In this document: piece by piece, positions 17,208-27,000 of the stretch
Layout of the letters: the number at the start of each line of letters is the position of its first letter
Position numbering within the stretch: the first letter of the stretch is position 1
NCBI RefSeq assembly: GCF_904846285.1
Contig: NZ_CAJHAD010000013.1
Location: 28,479-92,478, forward strand
Reading direction: 5' to 3'
Length of the DNA: 64,000 nt
From: Psychrobacter immobilis
GTDB taxonomy: Bacteria; Pseudomonadota; Gammaproteobacteria; Pseudomonadales; Moraxellaceae
The notes under the pieces: model-generated
What the model was told of the DNA's origin: nothing
The model's input: only the letters and a program-made list of their open reading frames with translations
The model's database searches: none
Translations under genes and position numbers: made by a program

Positions 17208-17948
17208 TTATTTACGACCAAGCACCCAACCACCATCCATAAAGACGTTCGAGCCATGCATATAGTTCGAATCATCAGACGCTAAAAATACCGCGAGCGC
17301 TGCAATCTCTTCGGGCTTGCCGGCGCGCTGGGCTGGGATACGATTTAAGCGCTCATCCTCAATACCATCGGTCATAGGCGTCTCGATAAAACCTGGCGAT
17401 AGAATATTCACTTTGACACCTTTACTGCCAAAATCAAATGCCAATTGCTTGGTGAAGCCTAACACCGCATGCTTGGAGGTCACATAAGCTGAACCACCCG
17501 GACCTGCCATTTGCGTCGCTTGTGAGCCAACATTGATAATCGCCCCACGCCCTTGCTTGATAAAATGTGGAATCACCATTTTTGAGGCAAGATATGGCGC
17601 TTTAACATTAATCGCCATCAGTTTGTCATATAAATCTTCTTCTAACTCGACGGCATTATCATAACCATCATGGATGCCAGCACCATTATATAAAATGTCA
17701 ATTTGACCATAAGTTTCTAAGGCTTTATCGACCACCGCTTGAATCTCTGCTTTCTTTGTCACATCAGCAAGCACAAAGATAGCCTCTTGACCCTTGTCTG
17801 TCATATCTTTAACAATGCGATTGCCGTCTTCTTGATCGCGACCCGTGACGATTACCTTTGCGCCTTCGTCGGCATATGCTTTTGCAGTCGCTTCGCCTAG
17901 TCCTGAGGTGCCGCCAAATATAATGGCTACCCTATCTTGTAATTCCAT
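17208..17948 (-). CDS. Short-chain dehydrogenase/reductase (SDR)
   Basis: The 246-residue classical SDR has the NAD(P)-binding TGxxxGxG equivalent GGTSGLGEA near the start, NGAG (NAG motif), the catalytic YVTSK (Tyr-x3-Lys) after Ser in VGSQATQ, and the C-terminal FLASDDSNYMHGSNVFMDGGW typical of the 3-oxoacyl-ACP reductase/glucose dehydrogenase-like group. The substrate cannot be predicted. The start at 17948 has AAGGA eight bases upstream; the ATG at 17957 overlaps that site. The gene stands alone between two cys blocks and has no evident link to sulfur metabolism. Confidence 0.88.
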   Translation of the reverse strand: MELQDRVAIIFGGTSGLGEATAKAYADEGAKVIVTGRDQEDGNRIVKDMTDKGQEAIFVLADVTKKAEIQAVVDKALETYGQIDILYNGAGIHDGYDNAVELEEDLYDKLMAINVKAPYLASKMVIPHFIKQGRGAIINVGSQATQMAGPGGSAYVTSKHAVLGFTKQLAFDFGSKGVKVNILSPGFIETPMTDGIEDERLNRIPAQRAGKPEEIAALAVFLASDDSNYMHGSNVFMDGGWVLGRK

Positions 17949-18316
17949 AATATTCATCCTTGTTTTTTTATATTGTAAATTAAGATTTTTTTCTATCTGA
18001 TTGTATCTGGGTTAGATTAACATAGTCACTTAACTATCAATGTTAGCCTATGTTGGATATTTTTTATAAGCTAATAACTGACACATATCCACCCTCTTAG
18101 TTGCATAAATAACGTTTTCTTAACGTTTTATCGGATAACATTAAGGTATTCTATGGCTTCAAAGCTGACGTAACATCACATTAAACATTAAACATTAAGC
18201 CAACCTTTTAAAGCTAAACTATGGACGAAGTTGCCCGTCGTTGTGGCTACTTGTGCTCATTTTTATAATCAAGCTCGATCGTGGCTTTGCCACACTCATC
18301 AATACGGACATTTGAT
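17949..18316. other. Divergent intergenic region
   Basis: Between the SDR and acyltransferase genes. I see two short AACGTTTT direct repeats around 18110-18130 but no gene. Confidence 0.35.
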
Positions 18317-19267
18317 ATGCCTTTAATAAAAAAAATTGATTCATTCTATGAAAAACTCCACGATAAGCTGCCAGTCGTAGGCAAAGCGGCTTCTTTTCTC
18401 ACGGGCGTTAGCGTCCTTACTGCTAATAGTGCGTTGGTTGGTCTACCGGTCTGGACTATGGGCGCGGCGAAAGTATTGACCGGGTCAAAACTGACCGATG
18501 ATGCCTTAATTGCGATTACTAAGTATTGGATTAATACTAATAATGCCGTTATCGACCACGCACTACCTCATAAAGACTGGCGCATCAACCTGCCCGATGA
18601 TCTAAGCGAAGATAAGCAATATCTCTTGGTCAGTAACCATCAGTCGTGGGTTGATACGAGTATTGTGCAATATATCAGCCAAGACACCCTGCCTCTAACA
18701 AGGTTTTTTACTAAGTTTAATTTGATTTACATTCCCGTTATCGGTCAAGCGTTTTACTTTTTAGACTTCCCAATGATGCGCCGCCACTCTAAAGAAGCGA
18801 TTGCCAAAAATCCTGCCCTCAAAGGTAAGGATATCGAAGAAGCAAAGCGTGCCTGTCGTCAATTAAAAAACAAACCCTTTGCCTTACTCAATTATTTGGA
18901 AGGGACGCGCTTTACTAAAGAAAAACATGATAAGCAAGACTCACCTTATCAGCATTTATTAAAACCACGCGCTGGTGGGTTGTCATTAGCCATTAATGCA
19001 TTAGGCAATGAATTAGACTCAATTCTAGACGTGACTATCGTCTATCCAGATGGTGCGCCCGACTATGATGATTTATGGAAAGGCAATATTCGCCGTTTAG
19101 GGGTCGATGTGACTCGCCTACAGATACCAGACGAATTATTTGCTGCCATCATGGACGGCGGCTATGACCGTGATGAAGCCACTAAAAAAATGATGTTTGA
19201 TTGGCTAGAGGACATTTGGCAACAAAAAGATGCCCGCATTACTAAAATGCTAAGTGAGTTTGAGTAG
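18317..19267 (+). CDS. PlsC-type acyltransferase, YihG-like
   Basis: The protein has 316 residues from the ATG at 18317 (a GTG at 18281 would add 12). It has the glycerolipid acyltransferase catalytic motif NHQSWVD (His108-x4-Asp113) and a second block EGTRFT. An N-terminal hydrophobic segment (about 25-55) should anchor it in the inner membrane. The overall layout resembles E. coli YihG, a lysophosphatidic acid acyltransferase-like enzyme acting in phospholipid synthesis. Substrate and acyl donor cannot be read from the sequence. A terminator follows at 19353. Confidence 0.85.
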   Translation: MPLIKKIDSFYEKLHDKLPVVGKAASFLTGVSVLTANSALVGLPVWTMGAAKVLTGSKLTDDALIAITKYWINTNNAVIDHALPHKDWRINLPDDLSEDKQYLLVSNHQSWVDTSIVQYISQDTLPLTRFFTKFNLIYIPVIGQAFYFLDFPMMRRHSKEAIAKNPALKGKDIEEAKRACRQLKNKPFALLNYLEGTRFTKEKHDKQDSPYQHLLKPRAGGLSLAINALGNELDSILDVTIVYPDGAPDYDDLWKGNIRRLGVDVTRLQIPDELFAAIMDGGYDRDEATKKMMFDWLEDIWQQKDARITKMLSEFE

Positions 19268-19352
19268 AATTTGGCAGTCCGTTAAATGACGTCATTGCCA
19301 ATATCAATGCAAGTCATCATGTAGCTATTAACCATCAACTATTATCTATCAT

Positions 19353-19384
19353 CCACAAGCTTAAAAGTTAGCTTGTGGTTTTTT
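19353..19384 (+). terminator. Terminator after the PlsC-type gene
   Basis: CCACAAGCT / AGCTTGTGG stem with an 8-base loop, followed by TTTTTT. Confidence 0.88.
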
Positions 19385-19551
19385 ATGCCGCGATTCTGCA
19401 TTTTTATTCCTCAGCTATTCCACATCCTAGCGAAAATCATCAGTAACATGACAAAAAAGAATATGTTAATGCCAATTCACTAGGTGAGCGTCCGCCTGTG
19501 ATACCTCATAATGGTGACATATTTTATATTGATTGAATCATTGGTGATGCT

Positions 19552-21165
19552 ATGAACACCTTTCCGCTATTTTTTAAATTAGAAGACCGCAAAGTGCTGA
19601 TCGTTGGTGGCGGTGATGTCGCGCTACGTAAAGCTGACTTACTCAGTCGCGCTGGCGCCGCTATTACTATTCTCGCGCCAAGCATTAGCCATGAGCTACA
19701 AACTTTGCTCAGCCACACTAAGTACAAAGCCAAGCACGAACTGATTTATGAAAATTATAATAAAGCTTATATGACGGGCGCGCGCGTTATCATCGCCGCC
19801 ACCGATGATGAAACGCTGAATCATCAAATTCATGCTGACGCCAGCGAGCTGAATATTCCTGTTAACGTCGTTGATACTCCGCATTTATGCGATTTTATTT
19901 TCCCTGCCATCGTTGACCGTAATCCCATTGTGATTGGCATCTCATCCAATGGCAAAGCGCCGGTGCTGGCACGTCTATTACGGGCGCGCTTAGAGACTTT
20001 AATCCCGCAAGGTTATGGCAAATTGGCAAAGCTTGCTGGCGAGTTTCGTGGCGAGGTAAAGGCCAAAATCCCAACCTTGACAGGACGTCGCCAGTTTTGG
20101 GAACGCGCTTTTGAAGGTGAAGTCAGCCAGCTGATGTTTGCCGGTAATGAAAAGGAAGCCGCTGCCCAATTACAAGCCGATTTAGATAACACTGCATCCG
20201 ATATCAACGGAAAAAATACAGCAGATGATACATCTACGGAATTCCAAACTGTAAAAAATACGATGGGCGAAGTTTATATCGTTGGTGCCGGTCCTGGTGA
20301 CCCAGAATTGCTTACCTTTAAAGCGCTGCGTCTTATGCAGCAAGCGGATATTGTCTACTATGATGCGCTAGTATCACCGCAAGTATTGGATTTATGCCGC
20401 CGTGATGCCGATAAAGTGTTTGTCGGCAAAAAACGCAGCAACCATGCGGTAGCTCAGCTTGGTATTAATGAGCTGCTAGTCAATAGCGCTAAAGAAGGTC
20501 GACGTGTGGTACGTCTAAAAGGCGGCGATCCCTTTATCTTTGGACGTGGCGGCGAAGAGATTGAAAGCTTACGTGCGCATGGTGTCCCTTATCAAGTCGT
20601 ACCAGGTATTACCGCTGCTAACGCTGCCGCCAGCTATGCAGGTATTCCACTGACACATCGAGATCATTCTCAGTCTGTACGTTTTGTCACTGGCTTCTTA
20701 AAGGCCGGCGCACCCAATAGTAACTTTAAAAGCTTTTTAAATACCGACGAGACTGTAGTGTTTTATATGGGTCTACATTCGCTGGTACGTTTGACGACAG
20801 GCTTGATTGACGCTGGGCGTAGTAGAGATACCCCAATTGCCATCGTCTCCAACGCCAGTATGCCCAATCAGCAAGTATTGACCGGTACGCTTGCCAATAT
20901 TGTTGAATTGCAAGAACAAGCACAACTGCCAACCCCTGCTTTACTCATTATGGGTGACGTCGTTAGCCTACATCATGATTTGGCTTGGTATAACCACAAT
21001 AACCAGAATGTTAATGATACAGCCAGTAACTGGCTACGTGAAAGAGCAGCTACTCCGGATAAAGATTCAAAACAATTTACGAATCAGCAAGCGCATGCGT
21101 TATCTATGGTAGCCAATTTGGCTGCACAGCAAGAAGAAGGTTTGGAGCAGTTGGTGATTGGCTAA
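19552..21165 (+). CDS. cysG: Siroheme synthase CysG (bifunctional)
   Basis: The 537-residue protein makes siroheme, the cofactor of the sulfite reductase in this window. The N-terminal domain is precorrin-2 dehydrogenase/ferrochelatase (LIVGGGDVALRKADLL at about 14-29, then ISSNGKAPVLARLLR). The C-terminal domain is uroporphyrinogen III methyltransferase (YIVGAGPGDPELLTFKAL near residue 244, RLKGGDPFIFGRGGEE, GITAANAAASYAGIPLTHRD). This is the full three-activity CysG layout. A linker rich in Asp/Thr/Asn (about 210-238) joins the domains, and there is a C-terminal tail of about 60 residues rich in Asn and Gln beyond the usual end. ATG at 19552. Confidence 0.95.
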   Translation: MNTFPLFFKLEDRKVLIVGGGDVALRKADLLSRAGAAITILAPSISHELQTLLSHTKYKAKHELIYENYNKAYMTGARVIIAATDDETLNHQIHADASELNIPVNVVDTPHLCDFIFPAIVDRNPIVIGISSNGKAPVLARLLRARLETLIPQGYGKLAKLAGEFRGEVKAKIPTLTGRRQFWERAFEGEVSQLMFAGNEKEAAAQLQADLDNTASDINGKNTADDTSTEFQTVKNTMGEVYIVGAGPGDPELLTFKALRLMQQADIVYYDALVSPQVLDLCRRDADKVFVGKKRSNHAVAQLGINELLVNSAKEGRRVVRLKGGDPFIFGRGGEEIESLRAHGVPYQVVPGITAANAAASYAGIPLTHRDHSQSVRFVTGFLKAGAPNSNFKSFLNTDETVVFYMGLHSLVRLTTGLIDAGRSRDTPIAIVSNASMPNQQVLTGTLANIVELQEQAQLPTPALLIMGDVVSLHHDLAWYNHNNQNVNDTASNWLRERAATPDKDSKQFTNQQAHALSMVANLAAQQEEGLEQLVIG

Positions 21166-21208
21166 GTGCTATTAAGGTCAAGCCACTACCGAGATTGTCG
21201 TTAGCATC

Positions 21209-21308
21209 AAAGACCTCTACGACATCGATATATTAAGCAGCTTAGCCTCTAGAGCCAATGAAAGCATCAACTATGGTTCGGCTCCCTAGTGAGGAATTGA
21301 GGTCTTTA
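21209..21308 (+). other. Structured intergenic element downstream of cysG
   Basis: An outer stem AAAGACCTC (21209-21217) with GAGGTCTTT (21300-21308) encloses an inner stem of GAGCC (21253-21257) with GGCTC (21281-21285) and CCTC (21247-21250) with GAGG (21292-21295). No T-run follows. It could be a small RNA, a 3' UTR structure or the remnant of a mobile element. Confidence 0.4.
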
Positions 21309-21450
21309 TGGTAAGTTACTACCAGTTAGACTAAATTAAGGGTTAAATACTTGGGATATCGATAGCAAAAAAAATGCTTGTCTCATTACCAAAATACTTT
21401 TCCTCAATACATAATGCACATGAAATATCCGTTACTATTCCATCAGTGCC

Positions 21451-21960
21451 ATGGGCTTATTAAATATGATAAATAGATATTTGTTCCTAATTCCTATCTT
21501 AGTTTTATTTCAATTTGGTTGCACTAATCAAATAGTAAGTAGTACTTCTAACCCAGTGATAAGAACGAAAAATTCATTCGATCTATTCTCTTATTATAAT
21601 GAAAATAACAATGTTCAACTAACTGCATTATTATCAGGTAAATTTACAATGAAGAATGGATGTCTTCTATTTGGCGATGAAGATGGTTATATAACTCCAG
21701 TGTTTGATACGAAAGCTAGTAATATCAAGGTTGACTTAGATTCAAAAACTGTAATCTTAAATGCAACAGCAGTTCCATTTGATACAGAAGTTTACGCTGG
21801 AGGCGGTTTTATTGAAAAGAAAAATCTTCCGCCACTTCAAACTACTGGCAATGAAAAATGCTTAACGGATAGAGTAGCAACTATACATTCTATTGAAATT
21901 TTAACCCCTGAATTGCGTAGAAAATTCTTGCTTGATTGGGACGATAAGCCTAAGCCGTAA
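21451..21960 (+). CDS. Hypothetical lipoprotein, AT-rich gene
   Basis: I do not recognise this 169-residue protein. A hydrophobic start ends in lipobox FQFGC (Cys24), predicting a lipid-anchored periplasmic protein. The mature part contains LSGKFTMKNGCLLFGDEDGYITPVFD and EKCLTDRVATIHSIEIL; the two Cys could form a disulfide. The gene is visibly richer in A and T than the flanking cysG and sbcD genes, which suggests later acquisition or weak selection. No neighbour explains its role. Confidence 0.7.
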   Translation: MGLLNMINRYLFLIPILVLFQFGCTNQIVSSTSNPVIRTKNSFDLFSYYNENNNVQLTALLSGKFTMKNGCLLFGDEDGYITPVFDTKASNIKVDLDSKTVILNATAVPFDTEVYAGGGFIEKKNLPPLQTTGNEKCLTDRVATIHSIEILTPELRRKFLLDWDDKPKP

Positions 21961-22093
21961 TGAAATTCAGTATTAATAATTATGTTAATAAAAAGTTGGC
22001 TTTTGGGGTTTATTAACTGTGAGAGGATACGCAAGCCAAGCATTAGAAAATTAAAAAAATGTTCGTAACACGCCAGAATGCATTAATACTCTA

Positions 22094-22116
22094 AGCAATC
22101 TCTAATAGAGATTGCT
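22094..22116. terminator. Perfect hairpin after the small lipoprotein gene
   Basis: AGCAATCTCT / AGAGATTGCT, a 10-bp stem with a 3-base loop, 8 bases past the stop of the minus-strand gene at 22124. The T-run is poor, so efficiency is uncertain. Confidence 0.5.
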
Positions 22117-22123
22117 GTAATCC

Positions 22124-22291
22124 TTACTCTGTAGTCCTTTTCTTCATTACCTCCGTCACTTCACCTATAATAGCCTCAGAAGCTTGCACAACATGCGCTT
22201 TATTATTAAGACTTACTTTTTCATAACTATTGCAAGCTGATAAAGAAGCACTGACAATCAAAGCCAATGTGCATAATCTAATAAATGACAT
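22124..22291 (-). CDS. Very small predicted lipoprotein (55 residues)
   Basis: On the minus strand an ATG at 22291 is preceded by AAGGG at 6 bases and opens a 55-codon frame ending TAA at 22124-22126. The product begins MSFIRLCTLALIVSASLSAC, which is a complete lipoprotein signal with lipobox LSAC at Cys20. A short mature part of 35 residues follows (NSYEKVSLNNKAHVVQ and onward, ending MKKRTTE). This resembles entericidin-like or other tiny lipoproteins in size only; I do not recognise a family. A hairpin follows the stop, and the lipobox plus ribosome binding site make a real gene likely. Confidence 0.6.
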   Translation of the reverse strand: MSFIRLCTLALIVSASLSACNSYEKVSLNNKAHVVQASEAIIGEVTEVMKKRTTE

Positions 22292-22442
22292 AACATACCC
22301 TTATTAATGATGGCTTAGATATTACTAAATACCGCTATTCGACTTGATCTATTCTGCTTTGCTAAGAAGTTTATAAGCACAGCAAACCACAGTAATTCTT
22401 GCTAGAATAATCGCTGTCTTTTATTTACCATTAAGCCTCACT

Positions 22443-23972
22443 ATGTCCGTATCTGCTATTAAACCGCTTACTATTCTTCATACCTCCGATTGGCATTTAG
22501 GACGCAGGCTTTATGGGCGCATGCGCTACGAGGAATTTGAAGCGTTTTTGCGCTGGTTACAAGACACTATTAGCGCGCAGCAAGTGGATGTACTGATTGT
22601 CGCTGGTGACATCTTTGACACCATGACCCCCAGTAACAGAGCCCAAGCTCTGTATTATGAATTTTTAGGCAAGGTGTCGAAGTCATGCTGTCAACATATC
22701 GTCATCGTCGCGGGCAACCATGACTCCCCTACTTTTTTAGATGCACCAAGCAATGTATTAAAGTTTTTAAACGTCCATGTTATCGGTACCGCTTGTGAAG
22801 ACTTAAACGATGAAGTGATGGTGTTAGACGATGCAGACGGCAACCCGCATTGTATTATTGCTGCTGTACCTTACTTACGTGACCGTGACGTGCGTGGTAG
22901 TCAGGCTGGCGAGTCTGCGGATAGCAAAAATGCCAATGTTATCAAAGGCATTCGCGCCCACTACGACGGTGTTGCAGAGATTGCCAGAGCCAAACAAGCT
23001 GAACTAGCGAAGATTCATCAATGTCAGATTCCTATCATCGCCACTGGTCATTTATTTGCCGCTGGCAGTAAGACCACGGAAGACGATGGTGTGCGAGATC
23101 TGTATGTGGGCAATTTAGGTCAAATCTCTGCTGATATGTTCGATGATGGCTTTGACTATGTGGCACTTGGTCATCTGCATGTACCGCAGCGTGTCGGTGG
23201 TCGTGAGCATATCCGCTATTCAGGTTCACCTATCGCCATGGGCTTTGGCGAGGCTAAGCAACAAAAACAAGTATTGCTGGTAAAATTTGGTACAGTAGAA
23301 AACGGTTTTAAGGATAAAACATCAACCGCTTTTACTGAGCATTCTTTACCACCAATCAAGCAAGTGACTAAAAAGGCAGCCACTCAAACGACTGGTTTTA
23401 TAGATGATTTATTTGGTTTTCCTGATTCAGCAGAAATCATAGCAAAACCAAATAGCGTGGATAAAGAACTTTCTAACCAAACAGCTGCTATACATCACAC
23501 TCACTCTACTTCCAATGTTACATCTTCTTTAACCTCTCAGTTATTGCATCATGATGAGTCGCGTCAGATGCAGGTTGTCTCGCTTCCTATTCCTTGTTTC
23601 CAAAAATTGGCACAAATAACAGGTGATTTGACCGCTATTGCTGCTGCGATAAAGTCATTAAAGTCCTCAGAGTCTATTTGGCTAGAGGTGGTTTATGACG
23701 GTGACGAAATCGTCAATGAGCTGCGTGAAGAAGTAAACGCCATGATAGAAGGCTTAAATTGTGAAGTGTTACTAACAAAGAATCCGCGTAACTATAATAA
23801 AGTTCTCAATCAACAGCAAAACTCTGAAAACCTACAAGACTTAAATGAGCTGGATGTGTTTGATAAGTGCCTAGAAATTAATGGTATTGCTGATACGCAA
23901 AAATCGTCATTGCGCACTGCTTATCAGCAGATACTCCATAATATTTATCATGATGATAGTCGGGCTGAGTAA
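22443..23972 (+). CDS. sbcD: Exonuclease subunit SbcD
   Basis: The 509-residue Mre11-type metallophosphoesterase is the nuclease subunit of SbcCD. Metal-binding motifs are present: SDWHLG (Asp16, His18), GDIFD (Asp56), GNHD (91-94), ATGHLFAAG and ALGHLHVP. SbcCD cuts hairpins and protein-blocked DNA ends. E. coli SbcD has about 400 residues; the extra length is mainly a low-complexity, Thr/Ser/Lys-rich insertion around residues 295-375, between the nuclease core and the C-terminal SbcC-binding part. sbcC begins 91 bases downstream. Confidence 0.93.
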   Translation: MSVSAIKPLTILHTSDWHLGRRLYGRMRYEEFEAFLRWLQDTISAQQVDVLIVAGDIFDTMTPSNRAQALYYEFLGKVSKSCCQHIVIVAGNHDSPTFLDAPSNVLKFLNVHVIGTACEDLNDEVMVLDDADGNPHCIIAAVPYLRDRDVRGSQAGESADSKNANVIKGIRAHYDGVAEIARAKQAELAKIHQCQIPIIATGHLFAAGSKTTEDDGVRDLYVGNLGQISADMFDDGFDYVALGHLHVPQRVGGREHIRYSGSPIAMGFGEAKQQKQVLLVKFGTVENGFKDKTSTAFTEHSLPPIKQVTKKAATQTTGFIDDLFGFPDSAEIIAKPNSVDKELSNQTAAIHHTHSTSNVTSSLTSQLLHHDESRQMQVVSLPIPCFQKLAQITGDLTAIAAAIKSLKSSESIWLEVVYDGDEIVNELREEVNAMIEGLNCEVLLTKNPRNYNKVLNQQQNSENLQDLNELDVFDKCLEINGIADTQKSSLRTAYQQILHNIYHDDSRAE

Positions 23973-24063
23973 AAATAGTTACTGGGCATCTAATCAGCCT
24001 CTCTTTTCTTCCTCATTTCTTTTTCTTATTGAAACCATCCATTAAAAATACAAAGACCTATAC

Positions 24064-27000
24064 ATGCGCCTAATTGAACTACGACTCAAAAACTTAAATT
24101 CCTTAAAAGGCGAATGGCATATCAATTTTGCTGATTCCGCTTTTATCAATGAAGGAATATTTGCCATCACTGGGCAGACAGGCGCTGGCAAGACGACGAT
24201 TTTGGATGCCATATGTCTTGCGCTATATGGTGAGACACCGCGGATTAATAGCATCAGCAAAAGTAGTAATGAGGTCATGACGCGGCAAACGGCGGAGTGT
24301 TTCGCTGAAGTGGTGATTGATTTAAATGGCACGCAATATCGCTGCCGCTGGGGTCAGCGCCGCGCTTATGGCAAAGCAGATGGTAACTTGCAAGATGCTA
24401 CCCACGAGATAGCTTTGGTGAAGCCCGAAACTGACAATCTAGACAACGCAGACGTGCCAGCGGGCGATGAAATATTAGAAAGCAAGCTGTCACGCACCAA
24501 AGATAAAATCATTGAGCTGACACGGATGGATTTCCAACAGTTCACCCGCTCAATCTTATTGGCTCAAGGGAGTTTTTCCGCGTTTTTAAAAGCCAAAGCC
24601 GATGAACGTGCTGACATCTTAGAAAAAATAACTGGCACTGATATCTACGCGACAATATCAACCCATGTCTTTGAAAAAAAACGTCATGAAGAAGAAATAT
24701 TGAGCAAGTTGCAGTTTGGCTTAGATGGCTTAACGTTGTTAGAAGCAGATGAAGAAGCGCTGATTGGCGAAAAATTAACAGCGCATCAAACCGCACAAAC
24801 CGAGCAGCAACAATACTATCAGCATCTTAACGAGCAAATCAATTGGCTCGATGCCGTGGCGGAGTTAGAAAAAAACGTCGTCAGTTATCAAAAGGAGGTT
24901 ACGTCGGCAAAGCAAGCGCAGGCAGATTTTATTCCTAATGCTAAGCGCCTTATCGCCGCCAATAAAGCCTTGGAGATTGACAGTCAATACAGTCGACTTG
25001 TCCATAACCGTGACACCGTTAAGCGCTTACAAGATGAACAGCAGTTGCTAAATCATCAACTGCCGCAGCAAGAAAATCAACTCACGCAAGCCATGAGCGC
25101 TCTACAAGCGGCTAAGGCTCGTACGCAGACAGCAAGTAATGAGCTACAAACCACTTTGCCAAAAATTGCACAAGCCCGCAAGCTGGATGCGGCTATCGCT
25201 CAGCACGGGCATGTGTTAGACGACCATCACCAAAGAAAGCAGGCTATAGCAGCCAATATACAGCGCTTATGCCAAGAGATAGACCATCATAAAGAGCGTT
25301 TCAATCAAGACAACACCCAGCTGACGAGTATCGAGAAGTACCTTAGTGATGCTGACGCTCTGCACGATATCGATACCGATGCGGCAAACTTTGACAGTCA
25401 TTGCAGCCGTCTAAAGGTGCTGCTACAAGACAATGCCGCTTTAGTAAATGAAAAATACAACCATCATCATAAAACCAGCGACTATCAAGCCAACCTTGAT
25501 AAATGTCAGCAGCAGCAAGACACCGCTAAATCTTTGATTGCCAAGGCGCGTGAGGAATCAACGGCTTTACAAAAAAAGCAAGCTGGCTTAACCCAAGAGC
25601 AGTCATTGGCGGATTTACGTAGCGAGCAAGAACAGATTGACCACACCAACAGACAGATTGAGCAAGTTATCTTTAAAGCACAACAAATGGCTGCGCTTAA
25701 GGCGCAAATTAATAAGATAAACACCACCCTGCCCACCCTCAATGAGATATTGGTCAAACTGGCGACGGCTATTACTAATAACGAATCGGTCATAATAGAA
25801 GCAAAAGACCGTCGTCAAGACAAGCAAAAGCTGTTGGACTCATGGCAACACGTCGCAAGTTTAGAGCGCTACATTAGCCAATTAAAAAAGGGCGACCCTT
25901 GCCCGCTTTGCGGCGCGCTTGAGCATCCTTATAGTGAGCATCACCCTGTGTTAGATAAGGAGCCATCCGAAGTTGCCCAAACGCAGCAGCAAATAAACGA
26001 GCTAGATACGACGATAAATGCGCTAGAACAAACCTTATCTAAGCAGCGTATTGAGTATGCCACTACTCAAAGTCAGATTGACCAGTGGCAAGAACAAAAA
26101 AGCCCACTATATGAGCAGATAAAAACATTGTGCGCAGACAGCGGTCGCTTAATACAGCCACTTTTGCATAAAACCTATTCTGATTCTCACGCCCTCACCA
26201 CCATCATGAATCGACTTGGCCAGATTGGCGCCGACATGGATTTACTGAGCGGGCAGATAGCGACTGATTCAGCTGATTTTAACCTTATACAAGACGCTTT
26301 ATTAGTACTGGGTACGATTAAAGACCAACTTGCCGCGCGCAGGCTTTGTCTAAAAAATACGCTTAGCCAATATGAAGCGCTGAGCGCTGAGCTTACGACA
26401 ACAAGTAAAACCCTTGAGACGCTTGAACAACAGCAGTATCAGCTTGCTAGTGATATGCATGAGATTGAAACCAATATTAAGATAGGTTTGTTGGCTGTAG
26501 AAGGTATCGACAAAAAAACCTGCGCAAATTTTGCTGAATTAACCACGCTTAAAGGCGCTATATCAGCGATATTAAATAAGTATCTGGCTTATGCATTAGA
26601 TTCTGTCGCAAAGCCTGCCACCTTACAGCCGCTGATAACGAGTATAGATGAGAGAATTGTACTAAACGAAATGGACTATGACGCTCATATCCATACACTT
26701 CGTCAGCAGCGTAGTAACTTGGTGCAATTAAAACAGCAGTTCAATGCGTATAAGAATGAGCAGCAAACCCTGATGACCGCGCTTGGCAGCGTAACGGTGC
26801 AAATCGAAACCAAGCAGGCACAATTAGATAAAGACCAGGCTGAGCTTGATCACCTGACTCAAGCGGTTGCTGATAAAACTGCAACGCTTGAACAGTTAAC
26901 GGCTGAACGGCGCGACATTTTTACGGACAACGCACGTAATATCGGTGCTGATCATAGCAATAACATCACTATTAATCCTGATGAAGAAGACACACGATTA

